The notes beneath the pieces are model-generated. The model was not told the DNA's origin, made no database searches, and saw only the letters and a program-made list of their open reading frames with translations. From Pseudomonadales bacterium (lineage in GTDB: Bacteria > Pseudomonadota > Gammaproteobacteria > Pseudomonadales > Halieaceae), in NCBI GenBank assembly GCA_024234675.1, contig JACKNU010000011.1, positions 1 through 64,000 on the forward strand: a DNA stretch of 64,000 nucleotides. Direction: 5' to 3'. The position numbers and the translations under genes were made by a program. This document shows positions 9,358-16,061 of this stretch, in pieces (the stretch's first letter is position 1; each line of letters starts with the position of its first letter).

Positions 9358-10524
9358 GTGCAAGGATTCGAGTTCAATACCGTCCGCCAGATCATCAATG
9401 GCTGCGGCAGTGCCCTGCAGTTGGCCAGCCAGTGCCGGCACCAGGGTATGCGCCGGCCGCTGCTGGTTACCGACCCGGGATTGATGGCCATCGGCCTGGT
9501 ACAGCCGGTTATCGCCGCCCTGGAGCAGGCGGGTTTTGCGCCGGTTGTCTTCGACCAGGTACGGGAAGACCCGCCGGAGGCCACGGTGCTGACGGCGGCG
9601 GACCTGGGTCGCAGCCAGGGCGTTGACGGCGTGATCGCCGTGGGTGGCGGCAGCTCCATGGATGTGGCCAAGGTCGTGGCCGTGCTGCTGGCCGGGCAGC
9701 AGGCCCTGTCCCAGCTGTACGGCGTCGGCAACGTGACCGGCGGGCGCCTGCCACTGGTACTGGTGCCCACCACTGCCGGCACCGGCTCGGAGGTCACCCC
9801 GGTGGCGGTCATCACCACCGGGGAAACCACCAAGGCAGGGGTTTCCTCGCCCGTGCTGCTGCCCGACGCAGCGGTGCTGGACGCCGACCTGACCCTGGGG
9901 CTGCCGCCGGCGGTCACCGCCATGACCGGGGTGGACGCCATGGTGCATGCCATCGAGGCCTATACATCCCGTCACCAGAAGAATCCTCTTTCCGACAATC
10001 TCGCGCGCCAGGCCCTGGGCCTGCTGGCGCGCAATATCCGCACGGCGGTGCGCGAGGGCGGCAACCGCGAGGCCCGCGAAAATATGCTGCTGGGCGCCTG
10101 TCTCGCGGGCCAGGCTTTCGCCAACGCCCCGGTGGCGGCGGTGCACGCCCTGGCCTATCCGCTGGGCGGTCACTACCACATCCCCCACGGCCTGAGTAAT
10201 TCCCTGGTGCTGCCCTCGGTGTTGGAGTTCAATACACCCGCCGCCTGCGAGTTGTACGCCGAGCTGGCCGAGATCGTCGTGGGCGAGCCCCTCGGTGGCA
10301 GCGCCGAGTCCAAAACCGCGGCCATGGTAGCCGCCCTGCGCCAGCTGATCGACGATGTGGCGCTGCCCGCGACCCTGCAGGCCGCGGGGGTCGATGAAAG
10401 CAGCCTGGAGATGCTGGCCGAGGATGCGATGCTGCAACAGCGCCTGTTGGTCAACAACCCGCGGGACGTGGCCTACGAGGACGCCCTGGCCATCTATCGC
10501 GCGGCCTACGGGGCGGCGGCGTGA
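9358..10524 (+). CDS. Iron-containing alcohol dehydrogenase
   Basis: A 388-residue group III Fe-dependent alcohol dehydrogenase. NAD-binding GGGSSMD is near 97 and TTAGTGSEVTPV near 140. Metal-binding Asp and His are in GVDAMVHAIEAYTS near 192-197 and in HALAYPLGGHYHIPHG near 262-277. The GTG at 9358, after AGGGAG, is preferred because the longer in-frame start at 9298 lies inside the preceding gene. It probably oxidises an alcohol or reduces an aldehyde arising from the substrate. The stop overlaps the next start by four bases. Confidence 0.9.
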   Translation: MQGFEFNTVRQIINGCGSALQLASQCRHQGMRRPLLVTDPGLMAIGLVQPVIAALEQAGFAPVVFDQVREDPPEATVLTAADLGRSQGVDGVIAVGGGSSMDVAKVVAVLLAGQQALSQLYGVGNVTGGRLPLVLVPTTAGTGSEVTPVAVITTGETTKAGVSSPVLLPDAAVLDADLTLGLPPAVTAMTGVDAMVHAIEAYTSRHQKNPLSDNLARQALGLLARNIRTAVREGGNREARENMLLGACLAGQAFANAPVAAVHALAYPLGGHYHIPHGLSNSLVLPSVLEFNTPAACELYAELAEIVVGEPLGGSAESKTAAMVAALRQLIDDVALPATLQAAGVDESSLEMLAEDAMLQQRLLVNNPRDVAYEDALAIYRAAYGAAA

Positions 10525-10982
10525 GTAAGCCGGCGGTGCCCACCCGGGCTGACTACCGGGTCTTTTACCCCATTTCCACCCGCTGGTCGGACAATGACAT
10601 CTACGGTCACGTCAACAACGTGACCTACTACTCCTACTTCGACACCGCCGCCAACCGCTACCTGATAGAGGAGGGGGGGCTGGACATCGCCGACGGCCGC
10701 GTGGTCGGTTATGTGGTCAGCTCAGGCTGCGCCTACCACGCTCCCATCACCTACCCCGAGCCCATCGAGGCCGGCCTGCGGGTGGATCGCCTGGGCAACA
10801 GCTCGGTGCAGTACGGTATCGCCATTTTCCGGGCCGGTGGCCAGGAGGCGGTGGCCCACGGCCATTTCATCCATGTATTCGTCGAGCGCGAGCACGACCG
10901 CTCGGTGCCGATCCCGGCCAATTTGCGTACGGCGCTGGCGCGTATACAACTGCAGTCAGGTGAAAACAGCAGTTCGAGCTGA
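10521..10982 (+). CDS. Acyl-CoA thioesterase, 4HBT/YbgC type
   Basis: A 153-residue single hot-dog thioesterase. The family signature TRWSDNDIYGHVNNVTYYSY near residues 21-40 includes the catalytic Asp and the GHVNN turn. The GTG start overlaps the previous stop as GTGA, indicating translational coupling. It is the last gene of the operon and would release CoA from dead-end or product thioesters. Confidence 0.88.
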   Translation: MSKPAVPTRADYRVFYPISTRWSDNDIYGHVNNVTYYSYFDTAANRYLIEEGGLDIADGRVVGYVVSSGCAYHAPITYPEPIEAGLRVDRLGNSSVQYGIAIFRAGGQEAVAHGHFIHVFVEREHDRSVPIPANLRTALARIQLQSGENSSSS

Positions 10983-11089
10983 TGCAACTGGTGACAGCGC
11001 TCCCCGCGATTCTGTAAACTCGGCCTTAACGGCGCCGGCAGCGGCCGCGCCCAATAACAATTCTGGCCTATGCCGCGGAATGATGTGAC

Positions 11090-11695
11090 GTGTACTTTGA
11101 GCGACCCCTGACAGCTTTCCGGCCGCGATTGCCCCTGCTTGCCCTGCTCATGTCGCTGGCACTGCTGCAGGCCGTGCCGGCGTCTTTCTGTACCGCCATG
11201 GCGGCGGAGGAAGAAGAAGTCTGGCTGCTGGTGGACACCAGTTCGCTAACCCTGGCGATAATGCGCGGCGATACTGAACTGCGTCGCTACAACAATATTG
11301 CGATCGGCAGCAACGGCCCCACCCTCGCCAAGCTGGTCAGCGACGAGACCACGCCGCTCGGAGATTTCCGCATAAGTCGTATCAACCCTCGCAGCCGCTA
11401 CCACCTGTTCCTGGGCCTGGACTATCCCACCATGGAGCACGCCCAGCGCGCGCTGGAGGATGGTCGCATCGGTATCGAGGAGTATGTGGCCGTCAGCAAT
11501 GCCTGGCTGGCGGGCGGCCCACCGCCGCAGAACACCCGCCTGGGCGGCTACCTGGGTATTCACGGGTTGGGTAATGGCAGCACCGAGATCCACGGCATCG
11601 TCAACTGGACCGATGGCTGTATAGCCGTGACCAACGAACAGATGGATGAACTGGCGAGCCTGGTCGGCGTGGGTACGAAAGTGAGCGTAAGATAG
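11090..11695 (+). CDS. Exported L,D-transpeptidase family (YkuD) protein
   Basis: A 201-residue protein with a hydrophobic signal segment (residues 15-39, ending near ALLQAVPASFCTAMA) and a YkuD catalytic domain. The active-site region reads GIHGLGNGSTEIHG followed by NWTDGCIAVTNEQMDEL, with Cys177 as nucleophile. DGC replaces the usual S/T-HGC, as in the YafK-like branch. It acts in the periplasm on peptidoglycan. The Lpp-like gene lies 221 bases downstream and a second L,D-transpeptidase beyond it, so a role in lipoprotein anchoring or 3-3 crosslinking is likely. The GTG start is the only one that keeps the signal peptide. Confidence 0.85.
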   Translation: MYFERPLTAFRPRLPLLALLMSLALLQAVPASFCTAMAAEEEEVWLLVDTSSLTLAIMRGDTELRRYNNIAIGSNGPTLAKLVSDETTPLGDFRISRINPRSRYHLFLGLDYPTMEHAQRALEDGRIGIEEYVAVSNAWLAGGPPPQNTRLGGYLGIHGLGNGSTEIHGIVNWTDGCIAVTNEQMDELASLVGVGTKVSVR

Positions 11696-11916
11696 TCTCC
11701 GTAGGGCGAATATGCGCAATATGGCAGCAAAATAATCGCTTGCGAAGTAGTTGGGTATCCAAGAGAATATGCGCGGGTGAGTGGGTGTGCTTCTGTTAAT
11801 GCATGCCGCTTCCAATTTGAGTGACAGGACAATTCGCGCTTTCCGGACGAAAGACCGGGTTGGGTCTGCAATATTAACGGGCGGAAGCCTTTTTTCCGGG
11901 TAAGGGAGAAATTTCA

Positions 11917-12174
11917 ATGCGCAATATCTACAAGACTATGACTGCTGGCGTTATGCTTGCCGCTCTGGCCGGCTGTGCCACCACTGGCGATCTGGACGCG
12001 CTGCGTGCAGAAGTCGACAAGGCCAACAGCACTGCCAGCCAGGCAGCCGCTGACGCATCTGCTGCCAAGCGCGATGCAGCAGCTGCCAAGACTGCCGCCG
12101 AGCAGGCTCGTGACGCCGCTAACGCGACCAACGAGAAGCTGGACCGCATGTTCAAGAAGTCCATGCAGAAGTAA
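11917..12174 (+). CDS. Major outer-membrane lipoprotein (Lpp/OprI-like)
   Basis: An 85-residue lipoprotein. After a short basic start comes a hydrophobic signal with lipobox LAGC (Cys20). The mature part is an alanine-rich heptad helix typical of a trimeric coiled coil, ending FKKSMQK. The C-terminal lysine matches the residue that L,D-transpeptidases couple to peptidoglycan in Braun lipoprotein. Length and style match Pseudomonas OprI. ATG follows GGGAG, and a strong terminator closes the gene, so it is probably monocistronic and highly expressed. The 221 bases upstream hold no promoter I would trust by eye. Confidence 0.88.
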   Translation: MRNIYKTMTAGVMLAALAGCATTGDLDALRAEVDKANSTASQAAADASAAKRDAAAAKTAAEQARDAANATNEKLDRMFKKSMQK

Positions 12175-12203
12175 GCTGGCCGGGGGTGTTCCACCCCTTC
12201 AGC

Positions 12204-12240
12204 AAACCGCAATTGCCCCTGGGGCGGTTGCGGTTTTTTT
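12204..12240 (+). terminator. Rho-independent terminator of the lipoprotein gene
   Basis: AAACCGCAA (12204-12212) pairs with TTGCGGTTT (12228-12236), with an inner GC-rich stem, and is followed by a run of T to 12240. Confidence 0.88.
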
Positions 12241-12365
12241 ATGCACAGGACGTGAGGTATGTCGCGAGAGGCCGGATGCCGGTAGCGACGATGCACAGGA
12301 CGTGAGGTATGTCGCGAGAGGCATGGAGGGCCCGCCCCGCTTTATCGGGTGTGCCGGTAGCGACG
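12241..12365 (+). repeat. Two tandem units of a dispersed 50-bp repeat
   Basis: Unit 1 spans 12241-12290 and unit 2 12291-12365. Their first 32 bases are identical, starting ATGCACAGGACGTGAGGT and continuing with TGTCGCGAGAGGC. Both end in GCCGGTAGCGACG; the middle differs, and unit 2 carries 25 extra bases. GTCGC and GCGAC at the borders can pair, giving a stem with a variable interior. A third copy lies at 47388-47438 on the other strand. All are intergenic. Confidence 0.85.
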
Positions 12366-12398
12366 AATACCCGTGATGTTTGGGGACAGCGCCCCGGG

Positions 12399-13313
12399 CT
12401 AGAGCAGTGAAATAGGCACCGGCATGCCGGTCTGTTCCATGAGCGCTTTTTCTATCGCCACTTCGTCCAGCTCCACCAGGCGGCTGGCCTGGGCTTCGTC
12501 TATCAGCGCCATGGCGGTGGCGATCAGGGTGGCGTGACCGACCTGGTCTTCCTCCAGCGGTTCGTGCACCTCCAGGTACAGCTTGCCGCCGAACCAGCCC
12601 ACCTTCACCGGCTGGCTGACGATCCGCACCGGCGTGCCCACCTCGATTTGCGGGAACAGGTATTCGATATCCTCCGGCATCATGCGGATGCAGCCGTGGG
12701 AGGCGCGCATACCCACGCCGAAGGCCTTGTTGGTGCCGTGGATGAGATAGCTGCCGCCGCCGATGCCCAGGCGCATCGCGTACTGGCCCAGCGGGTTGTC
12801 AGGCCCCGCCGGCACCACCGCCGGCAGGGGATCGCCGGCCTCCTCGTGCTCCTTGCGGATAGAGGCCGGCGGGGTCCAGGTGGGGTTTTTTTTCTTGCCG
12901 ACCACTTTGGTCAGCCCCAGCGGCGTACCCCAGTCCTGCCGCCCTATGCCCACCGGGTAGGTTTGCACCACAGGAGTTTCTCCCGGTTTTGCCTTGGGAA
13001 AGTAGTAAATACGCATTTCCGGAACGTTCAGCACCAGGCCCTCGCGCGGTCCGGCGGGCAGGATGTAATGGGTGGGGATGATGACCGGGGTGCCGCCGCC
13101 CGGCAGCCAGCGGTCCACGTCGGGATTGGCACGAGTAATCTGTTCCTGGCCGATATCATAGCGGCGGGCGATATCCAGCAGGGTGTCTTCCTGCCTGGCC
13201 TCCACCACGTGAATGGCGCCGATCAGGTCGAACTCCGCCAACGGCATGTCGAAGGTGGCTGAGGCCGCTGCCCGGGAGAGCAGCAGCGCGAAACTGGCTA
13301 GATAGGTACGCAT
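12399..13313 (-). CDS. L,D-transpeptidase with LysM domain (ErfK/YbiS type)
   Basis: A 304-residue periplasmic enzyme: a weak N-terminal signal segment, a LysM-like peptidoglycan-binding region (about 34-80, VVEARQEDTLLDIARRYDI), then a YkuD domain with the canonical ASHGCIRM, nucleophile Cys208. This architecture is that of the E. coli enzymes that attach Braun lipoprotein to the wall. It lies convergent to the Lpp-like gene and shares the intergenic repeat array with it. ATG start at 13313. Confidence 0.92.
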   Translation of the reverse strand: MRTYLASFALLLSRAAASATFDMPLAEFDLIGAIHVVEARQEDTLLDIARRYDIGQEQITRANPDVDRWLPGGGTPVIIPTHYILPAGPREGLVLNVPEMRIYYFPKAKPGETPVVQTYPVGIGRQDWGTPLGLTKVVGKKKNPTWTPPASIRKEHEEAGDPLPAVVPAGPDNPLGQYAMRLGIGGGSYLIHGTNKAFGVGMRASHGCIRMMPEDIEYLFPQIEVGTPVRIVSQPVKVGWFGGKLYLEVHEPLEEDQVGHATLIATAMALIDEAQASRLVELDEVAIEKALMEQTGMPVPISLL

Positions 13314-13397
13314 GTGTTCAACTGGCTGAAAAGGGGCTTAGGTTACACCAATCGCGCCCGCGGTTGCAGTTCGCTGACAAGGTACAATTGCACTGTG

Positions 13398-14627
13398 CTA
13401 GCGCTGACTGAAGTGCAGGCCCAGCAATACGGCGAGGAACACCACCGCGCTGAACAGCGGGGCCAGGGTGCCGTCAACCTGATAGAGGGCGCCGGCGCAG
13501 ATGGGGCCCGCCACGAAGCCGATGGCGGGGCAGGAACTCACCAGCCCGGCCGCAGCCCCCTGTTCCTCCGGGCTCACAGCCAGGGAGGCACCGGCGGAAA
13601 TCGCCGGCATGCACAGGCCCAGGCCGGTTCCCAGGAAGGCCATGCCCACCGCCAGTACCGCAAAACTGTTGAAAGTGGAGATCACGATCGCGCCCAGCAG
13701 CAGGGAGGCCAGCCCGATGCGTATCAGCAGTGCAGCCCTGAGTTTGAGGCGCTGCATGACGGTGACCTGGATCAGGAACGTAAAGGCCGCCGACACCAGC
13801 AGCGCCGCGCCGGTCATCTGGGCTGTCTGGATACCGTCCAACTGCAGTTTGTCCTGCAGTTGGAAACCCAGGGTCTGCTGGATGCCGGAAAAGCCGACGA
13901 ACAGGCCGACCGCCGTGGCCAGGTAGGCCATGATACGGCGGTCAGTAAAACGCAGCCGGGCCCTGACCGGGCGGGTGGCGCGATCCCGGGCGGGTGTCGG
14001 GGGCAGCTGCCGCCAGACTATCAGGGCTGCGAGAGCCGCCATGCCGGCGGCGAAATACAATGGCGCCAGCAGGCCCAGGGTGGCCAGCGCCCCGCTCACG
14101 GCCGGTCCCAGGATGGTGCCCATGCTGTTGGCCGTGCCCAGCCTGGCCATGGTGCTGGTGCGCTGCTCGCGGCCGGTGTGGTCTGCGGCATAGGCGGTAC
14201 TGGCGGGATTGGTGGCGGACATCACGATAGACTGACTGCAGCGCGCCAGCAGCGCCACGACATACAGGGCAGTGCCGCCCAGGACGCCCGCCAGCCCCGC
14301 ATAGAACACGCTGGTAAAGGCCAGGGTGCCCAGGGTATAGCCGATCAGGCCGGTGATGATAATCGGCTTGCGACCCAGGCGGTCGCTGAGGCGGCCCCAG
14401 TAGGGCGCGGCAACGCCGAACACCAGGGCGGAAACGGCGATAATCGAGGTGATCTGCAACTCCCCCAGGCGCACCTCGCGCCCCAGGGGCGCCAGGATGG
14501 CGAATACCAGCGACTGCCCCATGGCGGTGGTCATCAGCGCCGCGATCAGCACGGCGAGGTCGTGTCGGCTGAGCCTGGCTGAGGGCTGCTGGGCTGGCGC
14601 TGCGTCGGGATCTGCCGGTTGCTGCAA
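13398..14627 (-). CDS. MFS drug/metabolite exporter (DHA1-like)
   Basis: A 409-residue major facilitator protein with about twelve hydrophobic segments and the loop 2-3 signature GRLSDRLGRKPI near residue 78. It is probably a proton-coupled exporter in the inner membrane; the substrate is unknown. The start is a TTG at 14627 with AGG six bases upstream; no ATG in frame gives a better fit. It is divergent from carA and separated from the next minus-strand gene by 84 bases. Confidence 0.8.
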   Translation of the reverse strand: MQQPADPDAAPAQQPSARLSRHDLAVLIAALMTTAMGQSLVFAILAPLGREVRLGELQITSIIAVSALVFGVAAPYWGRLSDRLGRKPIIITGLIGYTLGTLAFTSVFYAGLAGVLGGTALYVVALLARCSQSIVMSATNPASTAYAADHTGREQRTSTMARLGTANSMGTILGPAVSGALATLGLLAPLYFAAGMAALAALIVWRQLPPTPARDRATRPVRARLRFTDRRIMAYLATAVGLFVGFSGIQQTLGFQLQDKLQLDGIQTAQMTGAALLVSAAFTFLIQVTVMQRLKLRAALLIRIGLASLLLGAIVISTFNSFAVLAVGMAFLGTGLGLCMPAISAGASLAVSPEEQGAAAGLVSSCPAIGFVAGPICAGALYQVDGTLAPLFSAVVFLAVLLGLHFSQR

Positions 14628-14709
14628 GGGGTGCCTGCATGGGTCGTGGTGGGAGGGGTTTCATGATAGGGATATCTGTCCCCAAAGCAATTGTCTCCGC
14701 CGCAGGCGC

Positions 14710-14738
14710 TGGACAGTCCCTGGTTGATCCCCTACAAT
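14710..14738 (+). promoter_or_regulatory. carAB sigma-70 promoter
   Basis: TGGACA (14710-14715) and TACAAT (14733-14738) are spaced by 17 bases. The start point would fall near 14745, giving a leader of about 150 bases before carA. Confidence 0.7.
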
Positions 14739-14749
14739 CTGGCGCCAGA
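14738..14749. promoter_or_regulatory. Perfect palindrome at the carA start point
   Basis: TCTGGCGCCAGA is a perfect 12-base inverted repeat overlapping the last base of the -10 and the predicted start site. The position suits a repressor or architectural protein. Chance is possible for a 12-mer in GC-rich DNA. Confidence 0.35.
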
Positions 14750-14819
14750 ATTCACATGCCCGGCCAGCGCACCGGGCACCGTGTGTCTCCGTGAATAACC
14801 AGAGCTGAATTTATGTAAC

Positions 14820-14852
14820 AAGGCGAGATGAGGTTTCCCATCTCGCCTTTTT
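14820..14852 (+). terminator. Terminator-like hairpin in the carA leader (attenuator candidate)
   Basis: AAGGCGAGATG (14820-14830) pairs perfectly with CATCTCGCCTT (14839-14849) around an eight-base loop, followed by TTTTT (14848-14852). It lies between the promoter and the carA start 46 bases downstream, so it would stop transcription before carA unless bypassed. This is the arrangement expected for attenuation. Confidence 0.75.
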
Positions 14853-14898
14853 GCGAGCGCGCGCGGCCGGTGTTGTTCCGCTGAGTTTGGAGGTTTGC

Positions 14899-16050
14899 TT
14901 GTCCAGTCCGGCCATTCTTGCGCTTGAAGATGGATCGATTTTCAAGGGTCAGGCTATCGGCGCCATCGGCAGCTCGGTAGGAGAAGTCGTTTTCAATACC
15001 GCCATGAGCGGTTACCAGGAAATCCTCACCGATCCCTCCTACGCCCGCCAGATCGTCACGCTTACCTATCCCCATATAGGCAATACCGGCACCAATCCCG
15101 AGGACGAGGAGTCATCCGCAATCTGGGCCTCCGGCCTGGTGATTCGCGACCTGCCGCTGCTGGCCAGTAACTTCCGCAGCCAGCAGGGTTTGCAGGAGTA
15201 CCTGGAGCAGCGCGGCATCGTTGCCATTGCGGACATCGACACCCGCCGCCTTACCCGTATTTTGCGGGAAAAGGGAGCCCAGAACGGCTGCCTGGTGGCG
15301 GGCGAGGATATCGATGAGGAGCAGGCCCTGGCCCAGGCCCGGGGGTTTGCCGGGCTCAAGGGCATGGACCTGGCCAAAGAGGTTACGGTGGACCAGCCCT
15401 ACAACTGGACCGAGGGCAGCTGGGTGCTGGGCCGCGGCCACACCGCGCATGCCGCGGCCGATCTGCCCTGGCATGTGGTGGCCTACGATTACGGGGTCAA
15501 GCGCAATATCCTGCGCATGCTGGTGGATCGCGGCTGCCGGCTCACGGTAGTACCCGCCCGGACCCCCGCTGCCGAGGTGCTGGCGCTCAGGCCCGACGGC
15601 ATATTCCTGTCCAACGGTCCCGGCGACCCCGAGCCCTGTGATTACGCCATCGAGGCCATCCGCGCCATCCTGGAAACCGATATCCCGGTGTTCGGTATCT
15701 GCCTGGGCCACCAGTTGCTGGGCCTGGCCAGCGGCGCCGCTACCATGAAGATGAAATTCGGCCATCACGGCGCCAACCACCCGGTGCAGAACCTCGACGA
15801 CGGCACCGTTCTGATCACCAGCCAGAACCACGGCTTCGCGGTGGACGAGGCCAGCCTGCCGGACAACCTGCGGGTCACCCACAAGTCCCTGTTCGACGGT
15901 TCCCTGCAGGGCATTCACCGCACTGACCGGGACGCCTTCAGTTTCCAGGGCCACCCCGAGGCCAGCCCGGGGCCGCACGACGCCGCACCGCTTTTCGACC
16001 ATTTTATCGAGCTGATTTCAGCTCGACGGCTGGCCGCCCCACAGGATTGA
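14899..16050 (+). CDS. carA: Carbamoyl-phosphate synthase small subunit
   Basis: A 383-residue glutaminase subunit that passes ammonia to CarB for carbamoyl phosphate, used in pyrimidine and arginine synthesis. The N-terminal domain begins SSPAILALEDGSIFKG. The class I amidotransferase domain has Cys268 in FGICLGHQ, with His and Glu in FQGHPEASPG near the end. The start is a TTG at 14899, five bases after GGAGG. The longer in-frame start at 14851 would begin inside the leader hairpin and does not match known CarA N-termini. carB follows after 11 bases. Confidence 0.96.
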   Translation: MSSPAILALEDGSIFKGQAIGAIGSSVGEVVFNTAMSGYQEILTDPSYARQIVTLTYPHIGNTGTNPEDEESSAIWASGLVIRDLPLLASNFRSQQGLQEYLEQRGIVAIADIDTRRLTRILREKGAQNGCLVAGEDIDEEQALAQARGFAGLKGMDLAKEVTVDQPYNWTEGSWVLGRGHTAHAAADLPWHVVAYDYGVKRNILRMLVDRGCRLTVVPARTPAAEVLALRPDGIFLSNGPGDPEPCDYAIEAIRAILETDIPVFGICLGHQLLGLASGAATMKMKFGHHGANHPVQNLDDGTVLITSQNHGFAVDEASLPDNLRVTHKSLFDGSLQGIHRTDRDAFSFQGHPEASPGPHDAAPLFDHFIELISARRLAAPQD

Positions 16051-16061
16051 GCTGATTACCT

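Noticed and set aside
7122..9953. Long minus-strand ORF opposite the thiolase and reductase genes
   Set aside because: Same antisense artefact; no recognisable domain.
11053..11060. AATAACAA upstream of the first L,D-transpeptidase as a Hfq/Crc target
   Set aside because: It lies 30 bases before the start, off the ribosome-binding site, in a non-catabolic gene; chance is the simpler reading.
12379..12389. TTTGGGGACAG shared with the complement of 14677-14687
   Set aside because: Only 11 bases and no flanking similarity, too little to call a repeat.
14756..14794. Twelve-codon ORF in the carA leader as a definite leader peptide gene
   Set aside because: Only two Arg codons, no convincing ribosome-binding site, and no alternative antiterminator fold that I could draw. 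Kept only as a possibility in the leader finding.
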